A stretch of DNA of 64,000 bases from positions 13,134 to 77,133 of the forward strand of contig JAFRZH010000031.1 of assembly GCA_017442645.1 (NCBI GenBank), written 5' to 3'. Under the pieces are notes generated by a model. The model was not told the DNA's origin and did not search any database. It worked only from the letters and a program-made list of their open reading frames with translations. The translations under genes and the position numbers were made by a program. The number at the start of each line of letters is the position of its first letter. Position 1 is the first letter of the stretch. Origin of the DNA: a bacterium. GTDB taxonomy: Bacteria > Patescibacteria > JAEDAM01 > Absconditabacterales > Absconditicoccaceae. Shown here one piece after another: positions 51,827 to 60,831 of this stretch.

Positions 51827-52756
51827 ATGAATAATATGAATTTAACTTTAGTCGTTTTAGCAGCTTGAATTGGTAGTAGATACCAAGCAAATTGAGGAAG
51901 ATTAAAACAAATTGATTACTTTGGACCTCATAATGAAATTTTGCTAGAATATTCGATTTATGACGCGATTCAAGCGGGATTCAAGAAGGTGATTTTTGTG
52001 ATTAGAAAAGATTTTGAAGAAGAGTTTAAAAATCTGATCAAAAATGTTCCTACCGATAAAATCGAGGTTGTCTTTGCTTTTCAGGATTTAGATGATTTGC
52101 CTGAGGGATTCACTAGACCTGAAACCAGAACGAAACCTCGAGGAAACGGACAAGCCATTCTTGCAGCTTTGACGAAAATGCAAGGGGAGAGATTTGCGGT
52201 CATTAATGCAGATGATTTTTATGGAAGAGAAAGTTATCAGGTTCTTGCTGACTTTTTGAGTGATGAAACAACGAAAAATCAAGGAGCTATCGTTGGATAT
52301 CAACTTCCTAAAGTTCTTTCTGAAAATGGAGGAGTCTCTCGTGGGCTTTGCGAAATGGAGAATGGAAAACTCCTAAAAATCAATGAAACCAAAAATATTC
52401 AGAGAATCAACGGAGAAATTATTGGAATGGAAGAGAGTAGTGGAACGGAGAAAAAACTTTCAGAGGAGTATCTTTGTTCTATGGGGATGCTTGCTTTCCC
52501 AGAAAATATCCAACCTTTCGCGGAGCAGTATTTCATCGAATTTTTGCAAACGAATTTGCAGAGTGAGAAAGCAGAATTTTACTGCCCTTATATCCTTTCG
52601 AGATGGAAGAACGAGGAAAATCAAGAGATCAAAGTTCTTTCCACTACGGCACAATGGTTCGGAATCACTTATCAACAAGATAAAGAAGAAACGAAAAAAA
52701 GAATAAAAAATCTGATTGAAAGGGGAGTATATCCTGAAAATTTATGGGAAGAATAA
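51827..52756 (+). CDS. Sugar-phosphate nucleotidyltransferase, paralogue, 309 aa
   Basis: Same family and about 60% identical to the copy at 49935: LAAGIGSRYQANGGRLKQID (residues 11-30), VINADDFYGRESYQVL (about 125), and the closing FGITYQQDKEETKKRIKNLI. Extra residues occur in the variable middle (EESSGTEKKLSEEYL). Two starts are close together (MNNMNLT); the first is used. It ends in TAA without the UGA glycine seen in the other copy. The pair bracket the repeat/DUF559 island, implying that a duplication event or recombination occurred there. Product sugar unknown. Confidence 0.85.
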
Positions 52757-52760
52757 TCCA

Positions 52761-52790
52761 TCGTCATCTTGAGTGAAGCGAAAGATCCTA
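52761..52790. repeat. Copy of the widespread TCATxxTGAGxGAAGCGAAxGATC repeat
   Basis: CGTCATCTTGAGTGAAGCGA then AAGATCC resembles a small intergenic repeat family found across many bacterial phyla. It lies just after the second nucleotidyltransferase and before the small-gene array. Confidence 0.55.
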
Positions 52791-52948
52791 TTGAATCGCT
52801 TAAAAACTGTTCTTGATTCTTATGATAAATTTTTTATTTGTAGTAACAAAATATTGATCATAAAAAGTATACGATTAGATGATATGTAACCGATTCTAAA
52901 AAAGTAGATATTAATACAGTATTTTTATCATAATATAAATACTTCACA

Positions 52949-53299
52949 ATGATTACATATTTTGAACGAAAAATCTTATCCTATTTCTTTTTAATGCAAG
53001 GGATTGGAACAAAAAAAGAGAATTTGATTTTTCAAGAAAGATGTTTTACTGGATGAGGACTGTATTTATCTTTTTCTGATTCTTTGGATATAAGTTTTAT
53101 TTCGGATATGATTAATGTGGTAAGTAACAATAAACAATCTTCTTTTTATTTTTCCTGTATGGTATTTCATGAAAATTATCAAAAAGCATGTTTACAAGTT
53201 ACAACCAATACTTTTTGAAAATTATCTTTACCGTTTACAGAAGAAGATTTTTGTTTGATAAAAGATTTTGATTTTGAAAGTATAGGTCATGATAAATAA
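52949..53299 (+). CDS. Small hypothetical protein of the toxin/immunity array, 116 aa
   Basis: Not recognised. First gene of the array at 52.9-59.3 kb. Sequence starts MITYFERKILSYFFLMQGIG and is mixed alpha/beta without helices long enough for a membrane. The middle contains FYFSCMVFHENYQKACLQVT and a TGA glycine near the end. Its coding region overlaps the next gene by 11 bases, as in co-translated units. Size and company match immunity or anti-toxin proteins, but no family motif is visible. Stop TAA. Confidence 0.65.
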
Positions 53300-53743
53300 T
53301 CTGAATAATCCTCAAGTTAAATATCTTGGAATTCTCTTAACAGAAAAAGTTATGAATAATATCTGATTGATATTAGAAATATTAAAAGCCAATATCTATC
53401 ATTTAAAAATGATTGTGATCTTCTGAATCAATGCTGAAAAAATAGAAAATCAAATTGATAGTATGATTGTACAGTATAATATCAATCATCGTAAAAAGTT
53501 AGAAATACTAACTATTTCCGAAGAAAATCTTAACGAAATAGAGATCTGGAAGTCGATGATCTTATTTTAAAAAGAGGAGGAAGAACAATTTATTGTTATA
53601 TGACAGTAAAAATATTGGCTATTATAGGGAACGAACAGTTACAACTCCATGAGTTTCTAATAGATGAAGTCAAAGAATTATTCAATGATGACAATGAGAA
53701 TTGTTTTATACAAGTGATCATTATAAAAGTTTTACTCAATTAA
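53289..53743 (+). pseudogene. Small hypothetical gene with a frameshift near 53542
   Basis: Two overlapping frames read as one protein. The first (53289-53570, 93 aa, ending IEIWKSMILF then TAA) is a coherent product up to SEENLNEIE. From there frame 2 reads DLEVDDLILKRGGRTIYCYM, then TVKILAIIGNEQLQLHEFL and ends in TAA at 53743. One extra base between GAG and ATC (about 53543) joins them to a 151-residue protein. A frameshifted remnant is more likely than two independent genes; a sequencing error is possible. Function unknown. Confidence 0.6.
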
Positions 53744-53752
53744 AATAGCAAA

Positions 53753-54277
53753 ATGTTGCATTCAACTTGATTGATTCAAAATATATTGCAAAATAATTGA
53801 GTTTATCTTGGAAATTGACTTACAGAAAAAAGAATAAACACTATAGAACAAGATTATGACATTCTATTTCCTGAAGATTTTAAAGATGTATTATATAATT
53901 TTACTCCTCAATGACCATGATTTATAGATTGGAATAATAATGAAGAAATTCAAAGACATTTAGATCTTCCTTTTGAATGAATTTTATTTGATATTGAATA
54001 TAATAATTTACGATTAGAATCACGATGACAAAAACTGTACGGAGAAAAATTACAGACTTTTATTCTTTCTTTTCCTAAATTAATCCCTATTTATTCTCAT
54101 AGATATCTTCCATCTGGAACACAAAAGAATATGCCAATTTTATCCATTATGCAAGGCGATATTATCCTTTACGGAAATAATCTAGTAGAATATTTTGAAA
54201 ATGAATTTACAGATATCCATTATGAGATTAAAGAAAAAACAAGAATTCCCTGTCGATCAGATCTTATTAATTGATAA
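53753..54277 (+). CDS. SMI1/KNR4 (SUKH)-like immunity protein, 174 aa
   Basis: Matches the SUKH pattern used by polymorphic-toxin immunity proteins: IEQDYDILFPEDFKDVLYNF (about 31), TPQGPGFIDWNN with two TGA glycines (about 51), and the later PKLIPIYSHRYLPS and MQGDIILYGNNLVEYFENEF (about 115-150). SUKH proteins bind and inhibit the toxin domain secreted by a neighbour; they are cytoplasmic. It lies in a train of small genes on one strand. The gene ends AAT-TGA-TAA. The cognate toxin is not identified here. Confidence 0.75.
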
Positions 54278-54353
54278 TATAATGAAAAGGCAAAGATTAC
54301 TAATTGATTAATAGAGTCTGTATCCGATTTTAGGTTTAAATAAAGTAATCACT

Positions 54354-54731
54354 ATGAAAATACAGTATAATAACAATTTTATTATCTTAGATTTTTTGTT
54401 TGAAGAAGAGGAATATTTGTATTTTAAATATAAAGTAAGCTCTTGAAATTTTTGATGAGAACATACTTTTTGCTTATTGAAAAGCCAAATAGCGCTTCTC
54501 TATTGAGAATTATTGCAATGTTATAAACAACTTAGAGGAGAAATTATGATTCAAGACAATGAAGACGATAATTATTTTAAAATCGACTTTGAAAAATATG
54601 GAAGAGTGAAGATAACTGGACAGATTTGATGAACTTATAATGATCATTGTTTGAAATATTCATTTGAAGCAGATCAAACCGTTATTCCTCCACTTATGAA
54701 AGATGTTTTAGAGCTAATAGAATTACAATAA
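54354..54731 (+). CDS. WapI-like immunity protein, 125 aa
   Basis: Residues 28-60 and 75-120 follow the WapI-type immunity layout: VSSGNFGGEHTFCLL with three TGA glycines, a helix with LLQCYKQLRGE, then YFKIDFEKYGRVKITGQIGG (about 75) and KYSFEADQTVIPPLMKDVLE (about 105). WapI protects Bacillus from the contact-dependent toxin WapA, an RHS-family protein; this fits the RHS-type junction at the end of the array. Assignment by pattern, moderate. Stop TAA; 76 bases separate it from the SUKH gene. Confidence 0.65.
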
Positions 54732-54777
54732 CCGATCATATCTTAAAAAAGATACTTTACGATGATAATTCAGTGAT

Positions 54778-55212
54778 ATGAGTAAAATAGAGATCTTCAT
54801 TACAATAGTTTTTTGTCTGATATTACTTTTATTCCTTCCTATTCATCAAACTCTAAAAAAAATTGTAAAAATTGTTTTATTCATGATAGGAGGGGGATTG
54901 ATTTTTTTAGTTCTTGCTTTTCTATATGTAGCCTATTTTTGAAAGCGAAAACAAGATTTATGAGATGGATATTATTTTATGACAAAAGATGAGGCTATTG
55001 ATATAGGTTTCCCATGAAATACAGCAACAATTTATCGATCTTGCTCTCATGATGAAGATGTATTTTCAAACATTTTATTAACATGAGAAATAATATGAGT
55101 AGAATATGATGAAAAAGAAATTAGGGCTAAAGTAGTGGAGGATAATCATGAAATTATCTATCATATTCAAAAAGGAGAATTCGTAGGTGAAGAATGTATG
55201 GAAATACAATAA
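54778..55212 (+). CDS. Two-helix membrane protein, paralogue of the gene at 58739, 144 aa
   Basis: Two helices (about 6-24 and 30-52) with a hydrophilic domain of about 90 residues starting GDGYYFMTKDEAIDIGFPGN. The same start of the soluble domain, with synonymous changes, recurs at 58739 (GGDYYFMSQDASIDMGYPNG), as does the upstream TTCAGT(G/A)ATATG before the start. Function unknown. A membrane immunity protein against a cell-envelope toxin is possible. Several TGA glycines; stop TAA. Confidence 0.7.
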
Positions 55213-55262
55213 ATAAGGCTTCAAGATATTTGGAAAATTTTATTCAATAATTCATAGTAAAT

Positions 55263-55376
55263 ATGAAAAAAATTATGTGTCTTACTTTATTTTTAATATG
55301 CTTCTTTCAAGTATGATGTGAAAATAAAGGGAAAGATGAAGTAATTGAATATTTTTATGATAATTTTATTGATTAA
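55263..55376 (+). pseudogene. Truncated lipoprotein gene, 37 codons
   Basis: Codes MKKIMCLTLFLICFFQVGCE, an intact lipoprotein signal with lipobox QVGC, then KDEVIEYFYDNFID and TAA. The full-length relatives at 55386 and 56868 share the same first 40 residues, so this is a stub of that duplicated family, cut off at the equivalent of VIEYFNDN. Confidence 0.65.
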
Positions 55377-55385
55377 ATCCTATTT

Positions 55386-55901
55386 ATGATGAAAAAAATA
55401 TTGTCATGTAGTTTGTTAATCTTCTTTTCCTTGCTAATTGGCTGTGAAATGACTAAATCAAAGGAAGAAGTGATTGAGTATTTTAATGACAATTATCAAG
55501 CCTTTGAAAATATTCAGAAATATATTTTTGAACATGAAAATATTTATTTTTCATTATGGCATTCCACATTAGATAATACAGAAGATTATGTATATTTATG
55601 AAGGAGAGGTGAAGGGAAAAATATAAAAGTTGCTAATTTATCCTACGAAATAAAACAATATTTAGAAAAAATTTGACAATTTTTTAAAGGAGAAATTTTA
55701 GATATTTCCCATACTATACCAGATTATTTAAATATTTCCTTAAAAAATTCTCATTTTGAAATAGTGTATCTCAAGAAAGGAACAACTGATAAAATGGAAA
55801 CATGTGCTGCTTACGATGATTCATGGGGAAATATCACTTGAAATTGGTATTATAGATATTATGAATATTATACATGTGAAAAAAATAAGAAAGAAAAATA
55901 A
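55386..55901 (+). CDS. Small lipoprotein of a duplicated family, 171 aa
   Basis: Signal peptide MMKKILSCSLLIFFSLLIGC with acceptor cysteine at 20. The mature part starts KSKEEVIEYFNDNYQAFENI, shared with the gene at 56868, and ends in WGNITGNWYYRYYEYYTC, where the motif TGNWYY recurs in the gene at 56868 and at 58334. A periplasm-side immunity protein against a wall- or membrane-acting toxin is plausible given the context. Glycines in the motif are TGA. Stop TAA. Confidence 0.7.
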
Positions 55902-55925
55902 ATTTATTTTGTAATATTTTAATAA

Positions 55926-56114
55926 TGAATATTAGAAGATGGATACGATCAAAAATATGCACATTTTGTAGATATTAAAGATACATTAGGCTGTTTTTCA
56001 AAAATATATTTTAAGAATTGATTTGTAGAATTTATTGAATTTACTTGTGTAAATACAAAAGACTATCTTGTCTTATTAAAGAATCTAGATAGTTTTAAAA
56101 TTATTTCCACATAA
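55926..56114 (+). pseudogene. Coding fragment without start codon
   Basis: One frame reads GILEDGYDQKYAHFVDIKDT, LGCFSKIYFKNGFVEFIEFT, CVNTKDYLVLLKNLDSFKII and TAA, with a TAA just before it and no ATG in frame. An ATG five bases away in another frame suggests a frameshift. It has no match to the neighbours. The rest of the gap 55902-56152 is AT-rich. Confidence 0.45.
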
Positions 56115-56152
56115 CTAACAAAAAGATTTTTATCTATTTTAATTAAACAATA

Positions 56153-56470
56153 ATGAATAATTCTTTTTTGTTACAAGATTCTTTTTTGGAAAAAATAGAA
56201 CTTTTAAAAAAAATGAAACTTCTTTGGAGAAAAAAAGAATTATCATTATACGAAGTTCATTATGTTTTTGATTGTTTAATTGGAAATTGGTATTATAACA
56301 GAAAGGAGCAAGATATAGTGAAAGATGAGATGTGTAAAATATTGGTGTTATTTGATTCGTTTGACGATTTTGATAATAAAGATAAATTTGACATATTACT
56401 TTGAGATATTATTACAGATTTTGAAAATTTGTATTATAGGTTAATTGTTTCTGAAAATCCTATTTTATAA
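56153..56470 (+). CDS. Small hypothetical protein of the array, 105 aa
   Basis: Not recognised. Starts MNNSFLLQDSFLEKIELLKK; all-helical, with a Trp/Arg-rich patch (LLWRKKELSLYEVHYVFDCL) and IGNWYYNRKEQD, which repeats the GNWYY motif of neighbouring genes. TGA glycine at position 84 extends it past an apparent end. Immunity-sized, no membrane helix, no signal peptide. Stop TAA. Confidence 0.6.
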
Positions 56471-56534
56471 ATATCACACTAATACAGTATACTCAGACTG
56501 TTTTGCATTTTAAATATTTTAGATATTTTAAATA

Positions 56535-56849
56535 ATGTTAGATATTATAGATCAACTCAAAAATGAAAAATATAATAAGTATCTTTTATATTTTATCATG
56601 GAAAATTATTGTAGATGAGAATATCATAGTATGGAGAGTTTTTGTAATGATTTTTGTATAGTATACAGAGAAATTGAAAAAAACGATTTAACTCCTTTTG
56701 AAAAAAACTTTTTTGATCAGCTTGATACTAAATTACAATTATATTCTCCTTATGAGAATGATAGAGAACAATATCAATACTATTTATCAGAACAAGAAAT
56801 TGACACCTATGTAAAGAATCTTTTGAATCAACATTTTAAATGATTATAG
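56535..56849 (+). CDS. Small hypothetical protein of the array, 104 aa
   Basis: Not recognised. Starts MLDIIDQLKNEKYNKYLLYF and is helical, acidic and Tyr-rich (YSPYENDREQYQYYLSEQEI). One glycine near residue 28 and one near the end are TGA; the protein stops at TAG two codons after the second. Immunity-like size. It precedes the second full lipoprotein by 18 bases. Confidence 0.6.
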
Positions 56850-56867
56850 AAAGTAATGATAAATAAT

Positions 56868-57443
56868 ATGAAGAGAATCATGTGTCTTATTTTATTTTTT
56901 ATATGCTTCTTTCAAATAGGATGTACCTATAAATCAAAAGATGATGTGATTGAGTATTTTAATAATAATTACCAAGATTTTGAGAATATTCAAAAATATG
57001 TTTTTGAAAACGAAGATAGGTATTTTAGTTTTTCTTTTTTAGATATAAATTGACCTTGGGATTTTGTTTACCTATGAAAACAATGACAAGTAGATTCATT
57101 TCATTTTAAAGAACTTTCTGATGATCGGAAAGAATATATATCTGGATTGGTTGTGCTTGAAACAGGGGAGATAAGAGGAATTTTACATACAATACCTAAT
57201 ACTTTAAGTATTTGATTAAAAGATTCTGTATTTTCAGTAGAATACATAAAACCAGAAGTATTATCTACTTTTGAGATTGATTGTAGTAACGTTTCTGATC
57301 CATTTGGGAATATAACATGAAATTGGTATTATTCTTTTTATGATTATGATATTTGTGTAACATATAATGAGAATAAGGGGGAAAAACTCTATGGAAGTGA
57401 TTTTATTTATTCAGGATCATCATGAATAAAATTATCAGAATAA
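56868..57443 (+). CDS. Small lipoprotein of a duplicated family, 191 aa
   Basis: Signal MKRIMCLILFFICFFQIGCT with lipobox IGC, near-identical to the truncated copy at 55263. Mature part KSKDDVIEYFNNNYQDFENI as in 55386, then diverges (LGKQGQVDSFHFKELSDDRK). It ends DPFGNITGNWYYSFYDYDIC and a Gly/Ser-rich tail. Most internal glycines are TGA. Second full member of the family; both are likely envelope-side immunity proteins for related toxins. Stop TAA. Confidence 0.7.
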
Positions 57444-57492
57444 GATGTTAGAGAGCATTGGATGGAAATTTTAATTTATAAATCTTACGCTC

Positions 57493-58266
57493 ATGTGTTC
57501 AAATTTTGAAAAATTTATAGATGTCTTTATCAATAATCCTTATGAAAATTTTCATATTGATGAAATGGGATACAAAGGAGAAAAAACAATGGAATGATGT
57601 ATTGAATTTTTCTGAAATTTTATTGAAGCTTTAAAATCTATAAATAAAGAAATTCAAGGCTATCCTTATTTATCTTTTTCTCTAAAATGAACTCATTTTA
57701 ATCGTTATTTACATTATTGTACATTACATCATTTTGAATCTTTATTTTGTTATTCACAAATACCAACTATATGAATTATGAAAAATAAAAACATAAAAAT
57801 TAAAGGAGAATACTATGAAAGAGAGATTGTTGATGAAAAATATCCTTATGAAATGTATTACAGGTGTGTTAAGCCTTATTGGAATATTCAGAATGGATGG
57901 AATGAATATGATTGATCTTGTTTTCTTTTTGCTGATATAGGAATAATAGATAATCAAATGCTGATAAAGATTACAGAAGAATTAGTTAAAAAAAATGAAA
58001 TAATGATTAAAAATAATTCTTTAGATATTACAAAGGTAGAGTATACAAAATCCAGATTTTATATTGAATTCCAAGTACCTAACTATTTACAAAATTTAGA
58101 ACAAGAGAAAAACATATCTCTAGAAAATCATTTGTATACCGATGATATTCAATGATGAATTTTGTTTAGCTTGTGCTTTAAAGATGGGTATTTAATCCGT
58201 TTAGAATGAACTTCTTATTTTAATGAAATAAAGAATTTAAATTTTTTTGATTATGAATTAAAATAA
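57493..58266 (+). CDS. Hypothetical protein of the array, 257 aa
   Basis: Not recognised. Starts MCSNFEKFIDVFINNPYENF. No signal peptide or membrane helix. A Tyr/His/Cys-rich middle (THFNRYLHYCTLHHFESLFC) and long Asn-rich stretches occur. It is the largest protein of the array and may be a cytoplasmic immunity protein or the ruin of a toxin domain. Six or more glycines are TGA. Ends in TAA, immediately followed by AAT TAA in another frame. Confidence 0.6.
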
Positions 58267-58333
58267 TAAATTTTTTCAACAATACGGTACAAATATTACA
58301 TCTGACATTTTAACTGAATTTTTGAAATAATAT

Positions 58334-58723
58334 ATGAAAGTGGTATCTATTAGTATAGGAATTCTATTGTTCATTATTCTTGTTTTATGCTTTTCTTTAT
58401 ATCCCCAACAATATAGTAAAGAAACTGAATTGGATAAAATAGTTTCTATAATGGAGACTATATGATCAAAACATATCTATATTCAAGTCGATACTGATCA
58501 AGAATACTCTAAGGAAGAAGAACAGTTGAAAAATATCTTACAAAATCTAGGACGAGAAACTCTTGATGGTGAAAAAAATCATTTTATTATAAGAAAGAAT
58601 CCTATGTTTTTTTGAGGAGTAGAGGAGGAATTGATCTATTCTTTAGTACCTCCAAATGAAGAGAATTTAAGACGAACAATAGTCTCTTTGACTTGAAATT
58701 GGTACTATGGTAGATATCTTTAG
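58334..58723 (+). CDS. Small membrane-anchored protein of the array, 129 aa
   Basis: One N-terminal helix (VVSISIGILLFIILVLCFSL, about 3-22) then a soluble, acidic domain (IYIQVDTDQEYSKEEEQLKN) ending SLTGNWYYGRYL, the GNWYY motif again at the extreme C terminus. TAG stop. The motif at the end of three different array proteins suggests a shared recombination endpoint or a common binding tail. Confidence 0.65.
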
Positions 58724-58738
58724 CTATAATTCAGTAAT

Positions 58739-59212
58739 ATGAGTAAAATAAATATTCTTTGTGGAATAGTTCTTCTTGCAATTCTATGTTTGTTCTTAAA
58801 AATAAACAAGAGTGTTAAAAAATTTATTTGAATCTTATTGTGCATATTTTTTTTATTTTGGATTATATTTATTATTTCTTTCTTTTGGGGGAGTGATATA
58901 TATCATCTATGATGAGATTATTATTTTATGTCTCAAGATGCATCTATTGATATGTGATATCCAAATTGAAATGGTATAATTTATAAAAGTAGATGACCAA
59001 ATTATTATGACAATATTTTTTTAGAAGGAAATATTCTGAATGTCGATTTTGATGAAAATGTTATTGTAGGACATATGAGGGAAGAAGATCTTGATCAATG
59101 GTATATAATCAACAAAAATACTCAAGAAATGTTGGGGCCATTTTCAGTAGAAGAATATTGAAAAGAAACGGAAATTTTATGAGTATCAAAAAAGTTAAAA
59201 TGTATAAAATAA
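58739..59212 (+). CDS. Two-helix membrane protein, paralogue of the gene at 54778, 157 aa
   Basis: Two helices (about 5-20 and 28-52). After them GGDYYFMSQDASIDMGYPNG parallels the gene at 54778. The C-terminal half (NKNTQEMLGPFSVEEYGKET) is longer and different, consistent with duplicated but diverging immunity proteins. Glycines largely TGA. Stop TAA. It is the last intact gene before the RHS-type fragment. Confidence 0.7.
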
Positions 59213-59266
59213 TGAAATGTTTTTTACCTTTTAATGTTAACACCACTAAGGTAGAATGTTATTTAA

Positions 59267-59340
59267 AAGCTATATCTCTATGTAAGGAATAATCCAATCA
59301 ATTTTGTGGATCCGTTAGGATTAGAGGGGAATAAACTTGA
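59267..59340 (+). pseudogene. RHS/YD-repeat protein fragment: C-terminal toxin-junction signature
   Basis: Between a TAA (59264-59266) and the dnaB leader one frame reads KLYLYVRNNPINFVDPLGLE then GNKLDF. NNPINFVDPLGL is the conserved junction of RHS-type polymorphic toxins, where the core ends and the variable toxin domain begins. There is no start codon and no RHS core upstream, so it is a displaced or degraded piece, as found where toxin tips are swapped by recombination. It is the best clue that the preceding array serves a contact-dependent toxin system. Confidence 0.75.
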
Positions 59341-59423
59341 TTTCTTCTCTTACATAACTATAAGTTCATTGGTTTATAATCAGACTTTTCATCTTTTTTT
59401 TATTTCCTCAGTCATACAAAATT

Positions 59424-60782
59424 ATGCCTACTGAATATGCTTTGCCACCTCATCATTTGGAAGCCGAAAAGGGAGTTATCTCTGGAGCTTTGATGGATAA
59501 TGAAACAATTTGGATTTTTGAGAGTGATAATATCGCTCCGAAAGATTTTTATCAAAAGAAACATGAGGCAATTTATGAGGCAATTAAGCAACTTTGGGCA
59601 GAACATAAAACGATTGATGTAATTACGCTTTCGGATCAATTATCTCGTAATGGGACTTTGGAAACAGTAGGAGGAACAGATTATCTTTATGAGCTGTCTG
59701 GATTCCTTATTTCTACGGCTCCTTGTAGTGAATATAGTAAAATTGTAAAAGAAAAATCTCTTTTGAGACAAGTTTTAAAAGTTTGTCAGCAGATTTCTGG
59801 AGATGCTTATGAACAGAAAGATACTGTGGAGATTTTCGATAAAATTGAGAAAAGAATTTTTGAATTAACTCAAAATCAAATTGGAGAATGATTGGAAAGT
59901 ATCGAGGATATCTTGAAAGGAAGAATCGAAGAATATATGGAAATTGTTGATAATCCAGAGAAATTCAATGAAAGAAAAGTAAATTCTGGATATTCAGAGA
60001 TCGATGCAATGCTGACAGGATTTAAACCTTGAGAATTGATTATTCTCGCTGCTAGACCTTCTATGGGAAAGACTGCTTTTGCATTGAATCTTGTAACCAA
60101 TGTCGCTCTCGAACAACACAAAAAAGTTGCAGTTTTTTCATTGGAAATGAGCTCTGAATCAATTGTAGATAGAATTATGTCTGAGGTTTCTACCGTTCCA
60201 ATGTATAAAATCAATAAAGGAGATCTCGATAACGATGACTTTTCGAAAATGGGGGATGCAATGGAAAAACTTAGTAGCGGAAATAGAATTTTCATCGATG
60301 ATCATGGAGGATTAACCGTCCCTATTTTAAAATCTAAGCTTAGAAAGCTAAAAATTGAACAGAAAGGGCTTGATCTTGTGATTATCGATTATTTACAGTT
60401 GATGCATGCGACCACTTTTATCGGAAATAGAACACAAGAAATTTCAGAAATTTCAAGAGGACTTAAAGAAATGGCAAAAGAACTTGGTGTTCCTGTAATC
60501 GCACTTTCTCAGCTTTCTCGTGCCGTTGAATCAAGAGTTGATAAAAAACCTCAACTTTCTGATTTGAGAGAATCTGGAGCTATTGAACAAGATGCTGACT
60601 CTGTTTTGATGCTTCATAGAGAAGATTATTATGATCCTGATACGGATAGAAAAGGTGCTACCGATGTTTGTATCAGGAAAAACAGAAATGGTGCAGTTTG
60701 AGAAGTGGAGCTTCATTTCGAGAAAGAAATTATGAAGTTTGTGGAGAAAAAGAAAAAAGAGGAATGAGATGGAACGTATTAG
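59424..60782 (+). CDS. dnaB: Replicative DNA helicase DnaB, 452 aa
   Basis: N-terminal domain starts MPTEYALPPHHLEAEKGVIS, then the primase/DnaA-interacting region with LETVGGTDYLYELSG. The RecA-like domain carries Walker A ARPSMGKT (210-217), the DnaB-typical VFSLEMSSESIVDRIMSEVS, Walker B LDLVIIDYLQLM and SQLSRAVESRVDKKPQLSDL with the arginine finger and DNA-binding loop. RKNRNGAVGEVELHF closes the fold with a TGA glycine. The short tail (KKKKEEGDGTY, TAG) may include an ancient stop at the last TGA. It loads on the fork and unwinds ahead of DNA polymerase. A terminator built from the window-wide motif follows. Confidence 0.96.
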
Positions 60783-60783
60783 A

Positions 60784-60819
60784 AAAATCTGACTTCTTTC
60801 TGAGGTCAGACTTTTTTTT
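60784..60819 (+). terminator. Terminator made from inverted TCTGAC/GTCAGA motif copies
   Basis: AAATCTGAC at about 60785-60793 pairs with GTCAGACTT at 60805-60813 across TTCTTTCTGAG, followed by eight T. Confidence 0.8.
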
Positions 60820-60831
60820 GTAACTTTATTG

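Noticed and set aside
49935..52756. Insertion sequence bounded by the hairpin repeats
   Set aside because: No transposase gene is present; DUF559 is not a transposase and the repeats are not terminal inverted repeats with target duplications.
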